Positions 8,755-19,300 of a stretch of DNA of 64,000 nucleotides are shown here, piece by piece. Location: positions 186,001 through 250,000 of the forward strand of contig JAIKZQ010000006.1 of NCBI GenBank assembly GCA_024682075.1. The letters run 5' to 3'. Made by a program: the position numbers and the translations under genes. The stretch comes from Lachnospiraceae bacterium. Lineage in GTDB: Bacteria > Bacillota > Clostridia > Lachnospirales > Lachnospiraceae. Position 1 is the first letter of the stretch, and each line of letters begins with the position of its first letter. Below the pieces are notes generated by a model, which was not told where the DNA came from, ran no database searches, and saw only the letters and a program-made list of their open reading frames with translations.

Positions 8755-10209
8755 ATGAAAAATGAAAGAAACAGTAAACTGATCGTTTCTTTTGGGATCT
8801 TTCTGTTTTTTCTGTTTATTTCTTATGGCATAACATCTTATTCTTCCACTCTTACTCATGCTACCGAATGCGGTGATCTTGACTCATATTGTTACAGATA
8901 TGTCGGTATGGTCATGGCACGCGGCGGCATTCCATACCTTGATGCATTTGACAATAAAGGACCTTTATTATATCTGCTCAACTGCATAGGGTATCTGATC
9001 GGTAAGAAGCATGGCGTGTTTGCCGTTGAGTTCATATTCATGCTTTTTTACCTTGCCGTCCAGTATGCCATAGCCAGAAGGTTTGCCGATATAAAAAGGT
9101 CACTCATATATACTTTTGCTGCCCTCGGCCCCATCGGAGCATTCTTTCTCGGAAACATGACGGAAGAATATGCTCTCTTATTCATTTCGATCGGAATCCT
9201 GGTTTTTGTGGATTATTTTCTGTTTGACAAGCGTGACCTGTACCGGATAACCATATGCGGTGTCTCATGCGGCGCAGTGCTGATGCTCAGGCCCAATATG
9301 GTAGCTGTATGGGCTGTTTTCTGCATATATTGCATCTTGACTGAGATCCGGGAAAAGAAGTCCTTCCCATTGAAAACAGCATCTTTTTTTCTGCTCGGTG
9401 TAATGATCGCCGTGATCCCTTTTCTTGTATGGCTTGCTGCTAACGGCGCCATCGGGGAGTTCTGGAAAGATTATATGCTGACCAACATGAACTATTCCTC
9501 GGAATACAGTTCGGCCGCCGATATTCTTGCCTCTTTTAAATCATACCTGCTCGGATCAATCTCCGAGGTCTACATGTTATTGCTCGTATTCCTCATCATC
9601 AAAAAAGAAAACACCGGGTTTAACATTGCATATCTGCTGTTTATGATCATTAACATTCTGGTCATGAGCCTTTCGGGAAAGGGATTTGAGCATTACGGGA
9701 TGGTCACGGTGCCGGCTCTTGTTTATCCTCTGTCCGCATCTTCGGATGTGATAAAAAAACAGCTGAAAAAAAGATCTTATCTGTTTGATGCGGTTTCCCT
9801 TCTTACTTCGGTTATCCTTAGCGGATATATTTTCAATAATTACTTCACTACAGTTCCGGCTCTGGTATCAGGAGGGGCAGAAGAGCCCAGAAACGCAAGG
9901 ATTCTGGAGATCATAGAGGAGTATACAGAACCCGATGACAGGATCCTCGTGCTCGGTTACAAGGACTATTACTATGTCGAGTCTGACAGGCTTGCTTCCA
10001 CGAAATTCCATCTTTTTAATTCCATAAATGAAAACTATCCCGGCGGACTTGAGGCTGTTACCGAAGATATCAATACCGTTCATCCCAGACTGGTCATAGC
10101 CGTTCAGGGATTTGAATATGAGTATCTGGGCTTTGACTTTGAGGATTATGTTCTGATAGATGAGGAACTGAATGTCTGGATGCTTGATGAACGTGTTGAC
10201 CAAAAGTAA
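8755..10209 (+). CDS. GT-C type membrane glycosyltransferase (paralogue of the 54.6-kb gene)
   Basis: A 484-residue polytopic membrane protein with about ten hydrophobic segments. After the first helix comes a periplasm-facing loop with acidic residues (ECGDLDSYCYRYVG) and then GGIPYLDAFDNKGPLLY, a pattern typical of GT-C enzymes that take sugars from polyprenyl phosphates. The C-terminal ~110 residues are soluble and extracellular. The protein is clearly related in order and motifs to the one at 54616-56127 (PYRDAFDHKGPLLYF there; both also share an LLRPN stretch). The ATG at 8755 is chosen over an in-frame TTG at 8743; the ribosome site is weak either way. The gene stands alone between tyrA and the EF-G-like gene. 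Acceptor and sugar are unknown. Confidence 0.72.
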   Translation: MKNERNSKLIVSFGIFLFFLFISYGITSYSSTLTHATECGDLDSYCYRYVGMVMARGGIPYLDAFDNKGPLLYLLNCIGYLIGKKHGVFAVEFIFMLFYLAVQYAIARRFADIKRSLIYTFAALGPIGAFFLGNMTEEYALLFISIGILVFVDYFLFDKRDLYRITICGVSCGAVLMLRPNMVAVWAVFCIYCILTEIREKKSFPLKTASFFLLGVMIAVIPFLVWLAANGAIGEFWKDYMLTNMNYSSEYSSAADILASFKSYLLGSISEVYMLLLVFLIIKKENTGFNIAYLLFMIINILVMSLSGKGFEHYGMVTVPALVYPLSASSDVIKKQLKKRSYLFDAVSLLTSVILSGYIFNNYFTTVPALVSGGAEEPRNARILEIIEEYTEPDDRILVLGYKDYYYVESDRLASTKFHLFNSINENYPGGLEAVTEDINTVHPRLVIAVQGFEYEYLGFDFEDYVLIDEELNVWMLDERVDQK

Positions 10210-10270
10210 CAAAAACGCGTAAAAGACGTCCTTAAGAATTAGATATTTTCTAAAACAAAGCATAAAATTA

Positions 10271-10299
10271 TTGCGACATTTCGCGCTTTACTGTAAAAT
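10271..10299 (+). promoter_or_regulatory. Sigma-A type promoter for the EF-G-like gene
   Basis: TTGCGA at 10271-10276 and TAAAAT at 10294-10299 are separated by exactly 17 bases, about 75 bases before the ATG at 10372. Surroundings are AT-rich and no other gene lies between. Confidence 0.6.
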
Positions 10300-10371
10300 A
10301 TGTTTGTGTGATTTTATGAATTTTCAGAATATTTGTAAAATTTGCACAAATACCAATTTCAGGAGGTCCTC

Positions 10372-12465
10372 ATGAAAGTTTATACCACAGACAAGATTCG
10401 AAATGTTGTGCTACTTGGCCACGGAGGAAGCGGAAAGACCACTCTTGCAGAGAGCTTTGGCTACATTACCGGTCTTACTTCCAGAATGGGGACCGTAGCA
10501 GACGGAAATACCCTGAGCGATTACGGCAAGGAAGAGCAGAAGCGCGGATTTTCAATCTCTTCAACCGTTATTCCCGTAGAGTGGGAAGATAATAAGATCA
10601 ACATAATCGACACTCCGGGATACTTCGATTTTGTCGGTGAAGTTGAAGAAGCCGTCTCTGCTGCAGGAGCTGCGATCATCGTAGTTAACGGACGAAGCGG
10701 CGTAGAAGTCGGAACCAAAAAGGCATGGGATCTTTGCGAGAAGTATAAGCTCCCCAGGATCATCTATGTGTCGAACATGGATGTTGATACCGCAAGCTAT
10801 CGTCAGGTTGTTGAGGATCTGACTGCTCTTTACGGCAAGAAGATTGCTCCTTTCCACCTTCCCATCAGAAAAGATGAGGAGCTGATAGGATATGTAAATA
10901 TCGTTTCCGAGCAGGCCCAGAAATGGCAGGGCAAGGAAGTTGTTCCCACCGAGATTCCCGATTACAACAAGCCTTATCTTGAGCAGTACAGAGAGACTCT
11001 GATGGAAGCTGTTGCCGAGACTTCCGAGGAAATGATGGACAGATATTTCTCCGGAGAGAAGTTCTCCGATGCCGAGATCAGAGCAGCTCTCAGAGCAACC
11101 ATCTGTGACGGAAGCATCGTTCCCGTGACCATGGGATCATCAATTTCCTGCAAGGGTGCTTATGCACTCCTTGACGATGTCATCAAGTATTTCCCCGGAC
11201 CCGATGTAAGGCATGTAGCCGGCATCGCTACCAAGACCGGTGAGATCTACAACTGTGATTATGATTTCTCCAAGGCAAAGTCAGCTTATGTCTGGAAGAC
11301 GATCGTTGATCCGTTCATCGGAAAGTACAGTCTCATCAAGGTCAATTCCGGTGTCCTTAAGCCCGATGACCTCATCTACAACATCGACAAGGATGTTGAG
11401 GAGAAGATCGGAAGACTTTATGTGCTTCAGGGTAACAAGCCCATTGAAGTTCCCGAGCTTCATGCCGGCGACCTCGGTGCACTTGCAAAGCTTTCGCAGG
11501 CACGTACCGGAAACAGCCTTTCAACCAAGGCAATGCCCATCAAGTTCGGTATGTTCGATATCTCCAAGCCTTACACCTTCATGAGATACAAGCCCAAGGA
11601 TAAGGCAGACATCGATAAGATCTCACAGGCTCTTCAGAAGATCGGACATGAAGACCTTACTATGAAGAATGTCAATGATGCAGAGAATCATCAGACTCTC
11701 CTTTATGGAATGGGTGACATGCATCTGGAGATCATCAAGTCCAGGCTTGAGAACGAGTACAAGGTCGTGATCGACCTCATGGAGCCCAAGGTCGCATACA
11801 GAGAGACGATCAGGGGCACATCCGATGTCGAAGCCAAGTATAAGAAGCAGACCGGCGGACACGGACAGTACGGACATGTAAAGATGAAGTTCAGCCCTCT
11901 TGGTGATGAAGAGCAGCAGTATGTATTCGACCAGGAAGTTGTCGGCGGAGCGGTTCCCAAGAACTTCTTCCCTGCGGTTGAAAAGGGTATCGCCGAGTCC
12001 GTAGTCAGAGGTCCTCTTGCCGCATATCCCGTTATCGGAGTCAAGGCTGTCCTGTATGACGGATCCTATCACCCTGTTGATTCTTCCGAAATGGCATTCA
12101 AGACCGCTGCTTCAATGGCGTTCAGAGACGGTTTCATGAAGGCTAAGCCCGTTCTCCTTGAGCCCATCATGACTTTGAAAGTTACAGCTCCGGATGATAA
12201 TACCGGTGATGTCATGGGCGATCTTAACAAGAGACGCGGAAGAGTCCTTGGAATGAATCCTGCCGGAAACGGCATGACCTGCATCGAGGCAGAGATCCCC
12301 GAAAGCTCACTCTTCGGATATGGTACAGTCATCAGATCGATGACCGCCGGAATGGGAGATTACTCATTCGAGTTCGCAAGATACGAGCAGGCGCCGTCGG
12401 ATGTTCAGGAAGCCGAGGTTGCTGCAAGAGCACAGAAGGTTGCCGAGGGCAATATAACCGAATAA
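10372..12465 (+). CDS. EF-G-like translational GTPase (paralogue, not the canonical FusA)
   Basis: A 697-residue protein with the full EF-G domain order: GTPase domain (1-270), domain II, and the EF-G III-V region (QTGGHGQYGHVKMKF near residue 495, PDDNTGDVMGDLNKRRGR near 605). The G motifs differ from housekeeping EF-G: the P-loop is GHGGSGKTT, the G3 motif is DTPGYFDF, so the catalytic histidine of DTPGH is tyrosine, the RGITI element reads RGFSI, and the G4 NKMD reads SNMD. These changes place it in the EF-G-like group whose role is not settled. The ATG at 10372 has a perfect AGGAGG. No rpsL, rpsG or tuf gene is adjacent, again unlike true fusA. It may act on stalled ribosomes or be poorly active as a GTPase; this is inference. 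Confidence 0.88.
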   Translation: MKVYTTDKIRNVVLLGHGGSGKTTLAESFGYITGLTSRMGTVADGNTLSDYGKEEQKRGFSISSTVIPVEWEDNKINIIDTPGYFDFVGEVEEAVSAAGAAIIVVNGRSGVEVGTKKAWDLCEKYKLPRIIYVSNMDVDTASYRQVVEDLTALYGKKIAPFHLPIRKDEELIGYVNIVSEQAQKWQGKEVVPTEIPDYNKPYLEQYRETLMEAVAETSEEMMDRYFSGEKFSDAEIRAALRATICDGSIVPVTMGSSISCKGAYALLDDVIKYFPGPDVRHVAGIATKTGEIYNCDYDFSKAKSAYVWKTIVDPFIGKYSLIKVNSGVLKPDDLIYNIDKDVEEKIGRLYVLQGNKPIEVPELHAGDLGALAKLSQARTGNSLSTKAMPIKFGMFDISKPYTFMRYKPKDKADIDKISQALQKIGHEDLTMKNVNDAENHQTLLYGMGDMHLEIIKSRLENEYKVVIDLMEPKVAYRETIRGTSDVEAKYKKQTGGHGQYGHVKMKFSPLGDEEQQYVFDQEVVGGAVPKNFFPAVEKGIAESVVRGPLAAYPVIGVKAVLYDGSYHPVDSSEMAFKTAASMAFRDGFMKAKPVLLEPIMTLKVTAPDDNTGDVMGDLNKRRGRVLGMNPAGNGMTCIEAEIPESSLFGYGTVIRSMTAGMGDYSFEFARYEQAPSDVQEAEVAARAQKVAEGNITE

Positions 12466-12477
12466 TTTGTTGCAGAT

Positions 12478-12524
12478 GTGAACGGAGGTGAACGGAGGGA
12501 CGGTTCCTCCGTTCACTTTTTTTT
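12478..12524 (+). terminator. Rho-independent terminator made from a repeated hairpin (copy 1)
   Basis: An 11-base perfect stem (arms 12488-12498 and 12506-12516, loop GACGGTT) is followed by eight T at 12517-12524. The left arm is preceded by a 10-base tandem duplicate, GTGAACGGAG twice from 12478. It sits 12 bases after the EF-G-like stop codon, so it ends that transcript. Confidence 0.85.
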
Positions 12525-12541
12525 CTTGACAGGGGGGGAGT

Positions 12542-12578
12542 GTGAACGGAGGGACGGTTCCTCCGTTCCTTTTGTTTC
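12542..12578 (+). repeat. Second copy of the repeated hairpin
   Basis: Arms 12544-12552 and 12560-12568 form a perfect 9-base stem around the same 7-base loop GACGGTT as copy 1, followed by CTTTTGTTTC. Twenty-seven bases are shared with copy 1 (GTGAACGGAGGGACGGTTCC and on to the second arm). It could act as a back-up terminator or as a dispersed intergenic repeat. Confidence 0.8.
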
Positions 12579-12612
12579 ACCCACTATATATTGTGGTCGA
12601 AGTGCTTTTTCC

Positions 12613-12641
12613 TTGCGTTTGCATCTATTATGTAATAAAAT
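12613..12641 (+). promoter_or_regulatory. Sigma-A type promoter for leuS
   Basis: TTGCGT at 12613-12618 and TAAAAT at 12636-12641 with a 17-base spacer. It leaves a leader of roughly 110 bases before the leuS ATG. The leader has a small hairpin (ATGGG with CCCAT, 12652-12669) but no T-box sequence of the TGGNACCGCG type. The rest of the 12466-12759 spacer holds only the two hairpins described above. Confidence 0.5.
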
Positions 12642-12759
12642 TAAAGAAAATATGGGTTTTTATGCCCATTTGCATTGAAAATACTGGCGGAAGCTGTTTT
12701 GCATATATGCATATACAAGATTCCTCCGGGTAAATAATCAGTTTAGGAGATATAAGAAA

Positions 12760-15174
12760 ATGGCTTCAGTTTACGATCATCATGCTGTAGAACCCAAGTG
12801 GCAGAAGGTTTGGGACGATGAGAAGGCATTTGCCGCCACCACCGACTATTCCAAGCCCAAGTATTATGCGCTTGTTGAGTTTCCCTATCCTTCGGGACAG
12901 GGACTTCACGTCGGACATCCCCGTCCTTATACGGCACTTGATATTGTGTCAAGAAAGCGCCGCATGCAGGGATATAATGTCCTGTTCCCCATGGGCTGGG
13001 ATGCATTCGGTCTTCCTACCGAGAATTATGCCATCAAGAACAAGATCCATCCCAAGATCGTGACTAAGAATAACGTTGCCCGTTTCAAGGAACAGCTTCA
13101 TTCTATTGGCTACTCCTTCGACTGGGACAGAGAGGTCAACACAACCGATCCCGGATATTATCACTGGACCCAGTGGATCTTCCTCAAACTTTTCAATGCC
13201 GGACTTGCTTACAAGACCCAGATGCCCATCAACTGGTGCACATCCTGTAAGGTCGGTCTTGCTAACGAAGAGGTTGTAAACGGTGTCTGCGAAAGATGCG
13301 GAGCTCCCGTTGTCCGTAAGATGCAGTCACAGTGGATGCTTAAGATCACAGAGTACGCAGACAAGCTCCTTGAAGGACTTGACAGCGTTGACTATATCGA
13401 GCGTGTCAAGACTCAGCAGAGGAACTGGATCGGACGTTCCACCGGTGCGGAGGTTGATTTCAAACTTGCAGGAACCGAGGACAAGCTTACCGTCTATACC
13501 ACCAGACCCGACACACTGTTCGGTGCTACCTATATGGTCATGAGCCCCGAGCATCCTTATATCGAGAAGTACAAGGACCGCATTAAGAATTTTGATGAGG
13601 TTGTAAAGTACAGGGATGAAGCATCCAGAAAATCTGATTTTGAGAGGACCGAGCTTGCAAAGGATAAGACAGGCGTCTGCCTTGACGGACTTACCGCCAT
13701 CGATCCCGTCAACGACAAGGAGATCCCTATCTGGATCTCTGACTATGTACTCATGAGCTATGGAACCGGTGCGATCATGGCCGTTCCCGCACACGATGAA
13801 AGAGACTGGGAATTCGCCAAGAAATTCGATCTTCCTATCATCGAAGTTGTTTCAGGAAGCGACAAGCCCGTGACTGAGCAGGTTTATACGGATGTTGCCG
13901 AGGGAATTCTTGTCAATTCGGGATTCCTTGACGGACTTTCCGTTGCTGACGCTAAAAAGAAGATAATCGAGTTCCTCGAAGAGAAGGGAATCGGTCATGC
14001 CAAGACCAATTTCAAGCTCCGTGACTGGGTGTTCTCACGTCAGCGTTACTGGGGCGAGCCTATTCCCATCATCCACTGCGATAAGTGCGGATATGTGCCT
14101 CTTAAGGAAGAGGATCTTCCTCTCGAGCTGCCCGAAGTCGAGAGCTATATGCCCGGCGATAACGGCGAATCACCTCTTGCCGCAATGGAGAGCTGGGTTA
14201 ATGTTTCATGTCCTTGCTGCGGCGGACCTGCAAAGCGCGAGACGGATACCATGCCCCAGTGGGCAGGATCATCCTGGTATTTCCTCAGATATACCGATCC
14301 TCACAATGACAAGGAACTTGCATCCCAGGAAGCCCTTAAGTACTGGCTTCCCGTTGACTGGTATAACGGCGGAATGGAGCATACCACGCTTCACCTTCTC
14401 TATTCCAGATTCTGGCACAGATTCCTCTATGACAACGGCATTGTGCCTACAATGGAGCCTTACGCAAAGCGTACATCACACGGCATGATCCTCGGATCAA
14501 ACGGTGAGAAGATGTCAAAGTCAAGGGGCAATGTTGTCAATCCCGATGACATCATCGAAGAATACGGTGCAGATACCCTCAGGACCTATGAAATGTTCAT
14601 CGGAGCATTTGACCAGGCCGCTAACTGGAGCATGGAAGGTGTGCAGGGCTGCAGAAGATTCCTTGACAGGGTTTGGAAGCTTCAGGACATCGTTGTTGAC
14701 GGAGAAGGCTATTCCAAGGATCTCGAGGTCAAGATCAACCAGACCATCCGCAAGGTGTCCGGTGATTTTGAGACGCTTAAGTACAATACCGGAATCGCAG
14801 CACTGATGAGCCTGATCAATGACTTCTATAAAGCAGGCAGCATCACCAAAGCAGATTTCAAGACTTTCATTACCCTTCTTAATCCCGTGGCTCCTCATAT
14901 CACTGAGGAACTCTGGAGCCTCATGGGATTCGAGGGAAGAGTATATCAGACCGCTTGGCCCGAGCATGACGAGGCAAAGTGCGTTGAAGACCGAATCACC
15001 ATCGCTGTTCAGGTGCTCGGTAAGCTCCGTGGAACCTTCGAAGAGGACAGAAATGCCTCCAAAGAGACCATGATCGCAAGAGCGAAGGAGACCGTAGCAG
15101 AGAGGATCGAGGGCAAGGAAATCGTAAAAGAGATCTATGTGCCCGGAAAGCTTGTTAACTTCGTAGTAAAGTAA
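12760..15174 (+). CDS. leuS: Leucine--tRNA ligase
   Basis: Class I synthetase charging tRNA-Leu, 804 residues, a normal bacterial length. The HIGH box is HVGH inside [15 protein letters not shown] near residue 45, and the KMSKS box is EKMSKSRGN near 583. The editing (CP1) domain lies about residues 220-400 with the family pattern [12 protein letters not shown] near 247 and VPAHDERD near 342. Zinc-type cysteines occur at CTSCKVG...CERCG (near 162-180) and later at CDKCG and CPCCGG. The C-terminal anticodon-binding and tRNA-tail domains are complete. The ATG at 12760 follows AGGAGA. The sortase gene starts four bases after the stop, so read-through into the surface module is likely. Confidence 0.98.
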   Translation: MASVYDHHAVEPKWQKVWDDEKAFAATTDYSKPKYYALVEFPYPSGQGLHVGHPRPYTALDIVSRKRRMQGYNVLFPMGWDAFGLPTENYAIKNKIHPKIVTKNNVARFKEQLHSIGYSFDWDREVNTTDPGYYHWTQWIFLKLFNAGLAYKTQMPINWCTSCKVGLANEEVVNGVCERCGAPVVRKMQSQWMLKITEYADKLLEGLDSVDYIERVKTQQRNWIGRSTGAEVDFKLAGTEDKLTVYTTRPDTLFGATYMVMSPEHPYIEKYKDRIKNFDEVVKYRDEASRKSDFERTELAKDKTGVCLDGLTAIDPVNDKEIPIWISDYVLMSYGTGAIMAVPAHDERDWEFAKKFDLPIIEVVSGSDKPVTEQVYTDVAEGILVNSGFLDGLSVADAKKKIIEFLEEKGIGHAKTNFKLRDWVFSRQRYWGEPIPIIHCDKCGYVPLKEEDLPLELPEVESYMPGDNGESPLAAMESWVNVSCPCCGGPAKRETDTMPQWAGSSWYFLRYTDPHNDKELASQEALKYWLPVDWYNGGMEHTTLHLLYSRFWHRFLYDNGIVPTMEPYAKRTSHGMILGSNGEKMSKSRGNVVNPDDIIEEYGADTLRTYEMFIGAFDQAANWSMEGVQGCRRFLDRVWKLQDIVVDGEGYSKDLEVKINQTIRKVSGDFETLKYNTGIAALMSLINDFYKAGSITKADFKTFITLLNPVAPHITEELWSLMGFEGRVYQTAWPEHDEAKCVEDRITIAVQVLGKLRGTFEEDRNASKETMIARAKETVAERIEGKEIVKEIYVPGKLVNFVVK

Positions 15175-15178
15175 GTAA

Positions 15179-16357
15179 ATGGGCAAAGTTGTAATAATCG
15201 AGGGCAGAAAATTCGAAGGGGAACAGGAGATAGCTGCGGCAAATGCCGACAAAGCGGCCATTGATAAGATCAAGTCGCAGATGGATCACATGTCCCTTTC
15301 GGATCTGAAGCTCCTTTCCAAAAAACTCCATAGCGGCAGGATTAATTTCGGGACAAAGCTCGGTGATGATTTCATCGAAGACATAGATTCCATTATTGAA
15401 TCCATGGAGAAAAAAGAGAGCCTTTCCGAGGAAAAGAGTGAGATCCGAACCACCCAAAGAAAGACTGATAACAGGGAAACGAAGAAGACCGAAGATCCCG
15501 ACATCGATGCCCAGGCCCGCAAGATACTCGAAAAGCAGGAGAAGACAAGAAAAGCCGTTCTCTTTGCTTCTCTTTTTGTTGCTGCGGCGTGCATCCTTTA
15601 CATCGTCATTTACAATGTCACAAGGATGAGATCTGCCAGGACCACCGACCTTCTGAGCGGCATCAGGGAACAGGCTACCAATGAAGCTTTGCTTGGAAAT
15701 ACGGGCAATTCTTCGCCTGATGACGGGCAGGTTGTCATCCATTATACCGATGAGGAAGAGACTCCGGAGATACTTCCGGAATATCTTGATATATATAATA
15801 AAAACAAAAGGCTAATCGGATGGCTCGAAATAGCCGATATTAACGGAGAGGCCTTTATAAGCTATCCTGTCATGCAGACCGTTGACAACGAATACTACCT
15901 GACGCACGGCTTCAATCAGGAAAATGACGTGAACGGCTGCATATTCATGGATTGTAACTGCGATGCAATAAAGCCTTCGGACAACCTTATCCTGTACGGC
16001 CATCACATGAGAAGCGGCAGGATGTTCGGAAATCTCGTCAGATATGAGGACGAGAGCTTTTACAAGACCCACAGGATCATTAAGTTCGACACTATCTATG
16101 AGCACGGCGAATATGAGGTGATGTTTGCCTTCAGGACTTCACTTAAGTATGAGAATGACATTTCATTCAAGTATTACCAGTTCATAGATGCCAACGGTCC
16201 GGAGGAATTCGCGTCATATATGAACGAAATGGCATCGATGTCACTGTATGACACCGGAGTGACGGCCGTGTGGGGCGATCATCTGCTAACTCTGTCCACA
16301 TGCGATTATCAGGAAGACAACGGCAGGTTTGCGGTGGTTGCAAGGAGAATTGATTAA
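15179..16357 (+). CDS. srtB: Class B sortase with long cytosolic N-terminal extension
   Basis: Membrane transpeptidase that cuts a sorting signal and links surface proteins to the cell wall. The catalytic triad is visible: His in LILYGHHM (near residue 280), Cys in LLTLSTCDY (near 372-377), Arg in GRFAVVARR (near 387). The sequence LEIADINGEAFISYPVMQ and the YYLTHGFNQE stretch are class B features. One transmembrane helix lies near residues 126-146, preceded by ~120 charged, helix-prone residues that would be cytosolic and are not part of the usual ~240-residue sortase B. The ATG at 15179 has no clear ribosome site and lies four bases after leuS, suggesting coupling. The next gene encodes a protein ending in a PKTAD-type sorting signal, its probable substrate. 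Confidence 0.92.
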   Translation: MGKVVIIEGRKFEGEQEIAAANADKAAIDKIKSQMDHMSLSDLKLLSKKLHSGRINFGTKLGDDFIEDIDSIIESMEKKESLSEEKSEIRTTQRKTDNRETKKTEDPDIDAQARKILEKQEKTRKAVLFASLFVAAACILYIVIYNVTRMRSARTTDLLSGIREQATNEALLGNTGNSSPDDGQVVIHYTDEEETPEILPEYLDIYNKNKRLIGWLEIADINGEAFISYPVMQTVDNEYYLTHGFNQENDVNGCIFMDCNCDAIKPSDNLILYGHHMRSGRMFGNLVRYEDESFYKTHRIIKFDTIYEHGEYEVMFAFRTSLKYENDISFKYYQFIDANGPEEFASYMNEMASMSLYDTGVTAVWGDHLLTLSTCDYQEDNGRFAVVARRID

Positions 16358-16399
16358 TAGTCCGGTTTTGTGCACTGCATGTATGCGGGAGGATTGAAA

Positions 16400-19300
16400 A
16401 TGGCTAATAAAAAAGGAATGAAGAGAAGGGTGAAGAAACAGGTCAGAAAGACCTTCGGCGCTCTCTTTATGGTGGCTGCCATTCTGGTCGCCATGATTCC
16501 GACCAGGTCAATAGAAGGAGGAAACGTTCAGGCTGCAAACGCCTGCACGGGTGTCATCAGGCCTGAGTATTACATTACTCAGAATACCGGTTCTGTCACC
16601 GACAAGACTCCTCTGAGCGAGATCCCAGTGATCGAAGCCGGGTCCACCATATATACCACCGGTGACCAGACCTTCTATTTTGCATACATCAATTCCATGG
16701 GCATTGACGAGATCGGTAATGCTTCCAAGTTCGCAATCATAACCGGATATAACCCCTCGGGCGCGGTTGATGCAAACGGCACGCTTGAGATTCCTCAATA
16801 TGTAAGAAGTTTCCGCAAGATATCCGATGTTGAAGGATACTGCCTGACCAATGTGTGCAATCAATTCCTTTTCTACAAAGATTCATTTATTTTCATTACC
16901 AATGATATAACGATTCCTGCAGGTCAGATCAATCCGTTTGAACCATATGTCGGAACCTATGTTCCCGGAGACGCTACGATTTTTGGTGTTATACAGGGTT
17001 ATGTTCCGGATCAGTACAGGTCCAATCCCGGTTATTATACGACAGCCAAGCCTGATGAGATAGGCGTGTTCCTCAACTCCGAAACCCCCAATTATGATGA
17101 GAACGGAACTCTGATCAGTACCACCTATACATACAAGATAGAGAATAACAAATATTCTCCCTGCACGGCCACTACAGAGGCAGCCTGGAAAGATTTCCCC
17201 AAGGATTCTTTGTATTACCGAACTGAAGTCGGTGGAGTATATACATATACTGTATGCTCAAATCCGGAAAATCAGTATGTCGATAATATTCCCGTAAAAT
17301 ATATCGCAAATCAGTTCTCTGTATATGATACGGCCACAAGCACATATGTCCTTTCGCCGGATCCCATCGATGATGCTCATCCGACAAACGGTGTATTTGC
17401 CGATACTAAGGGCGGTAATATCAGGAATCTGATCATTCCCGAATCCATGGAAGGTATCGGTGACTATGCATTTTACAACTGTACCGCACTGAGTTCTGTG
17501 ACACTTTCCAATCAGCTTGTTGCACTTGGCAATCACTGCTTTGATGGATGCAGAGTGCTTACTGCCGTGAACATGGACAAGAATCCCAGGCTAAATACCA
17601 TCGGTGCATATGCCTTTGCCAACTGTCCTCAGCTTGCTTCATTCTATATTCCGCATAATATAGCAATGATCTGTGACGGAGTCTTTGAAAACGATACTTC
17701 CCTTACAAGGATCGATCTTACCGGTGATATTTCGGAAGATCCTTCCGGAAGCGGATCCAATCTTACGAAAATAGGAAACCATGTTTTCTACGGATGTACC
17801 GCGCTCAGGGAAGTCATATTCGGTACCGCTCTGGGCACCGGATATTCACGTACCAATCCCAGGGAGATCTCCATCAATATATTTGAGGATTGCCCTAACC
17901 TTGCCAAGATAACGGTTCTCAGTCCTTATGTTACCTTTGTTGATGATGCACATGCGGCTTCTGCACCATACCCTGCATGTAATTTCTCTATGGATGATTT
18001 CCACGATCTGCTGGTGAGCGATGAGTTCTGCTTTGAAGGCGTAGACCCTGCGGGTGCGATAAGGCCTAATGAGGGCATAGGTGTGCTTCATTCAACCTGC
18101 CAGAATATGTCTGCAGGACATGAGTTCACTTTTAAGTATTACGGAGAGGAACTTTACGAGAAGACCATAACCGAGGAAGGCGGCGGAAAAGCCATCTATC
18201 AGGTCGACAGTACCAACAGCCTTGTCGGCTTCACGACTGTTGAGGATGCAACTCACACCGTCAGATCCCTAAGCTTCCCCGAGCATTTCGGACCTTACTA
18301 CATTAATGAGATCCCTGCCGAGAAGTTCAGGGATAAGAAGAATCTTAAGACCGTAAGGCTTCCTTCCACCATTAATATCATCGGTGACAGGGCATTCCAG
18401 GGCTGTGACCAGCTCCAGTATGTCTATTTTGAAAATGATAATGTCCAGATCGGGACCAACGCATTCCTTACTCAGGGTGCAAAGACTGATCCCTGTCCTA
18501 CGGCTGTCGGATCCGCACCGGCAAATCAGCTCTATTTCGTCACTTCCATCTCGGAGGATTCGAATCCCTTCAGATATGCCATGAGTGACGGCGGACGATT
18601 CAGCCACGAGAACCAGATACAGACATGGCCTATCATTTATTCCGGATTCCCGACACTCCTTGAAGTGCAGTACAACCCTGACAAGAAGTGTGCAGAACTT
18701 ACCAATTTCCCGACTGCGGCATCACTTGGAACCTATTACGATCCCACCGATCCCAATGTCGGATGGTATCTGACCCAGGAAGAGAAGGATGCGATAGATC
18801 ATTATCTTGCAAATCCGGGCAATCCTACGACCAATTTTGACAGAGCTCTCCAGGATGTATGTGAGACTCTGACTATCCCCCGCGGCGTCAAATCCATCAA
18901 GGATGGTCTCTTTGCCGGCAATACCGATTCTGCCAACAGGATCGCAGTCGTGTCCGAAGGTCTGACAGAGCTTGATGTATATTATGAAGATCATGCGGGA
19001 TACGAAGAAGTTGTCATCAACTCCGTTACCGGAACCATCAATACAACATTTACCAATATAGTTGATGTTGATCCGTCAAAGGGAGATTTCGCCGGATGTC
19101 CCGGACTTACGTCCATCACATTCCAGGGAAATGAAACGATCACCATACCCGATTATGCATTCTACGGATGCAACAGCCTCGGTGAAGTGTCTGTTCATCA
19201 GCAGGTAGAATCGATCGGAGAACAGGCATTCTCAGAATGTAACAATCTTACCACCGTTGAATTGATGGGAGTTAGAGAGATCAAGGATCATGCATTCCTT

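Noticed and set aside
12478..12733. Short open frames over the repeated hairpins
   Set aside because: They consist mainly of the palindromic repeat and spacer, have no ribosome site and overlap a terminator.
12571..12759. T-box leader for leuS
   Set aside because: The region was searched for the TGGNACCGCG element and a specifier stem-loop; neither is present. The pheS upstream side is too short to hold one within the spacer.
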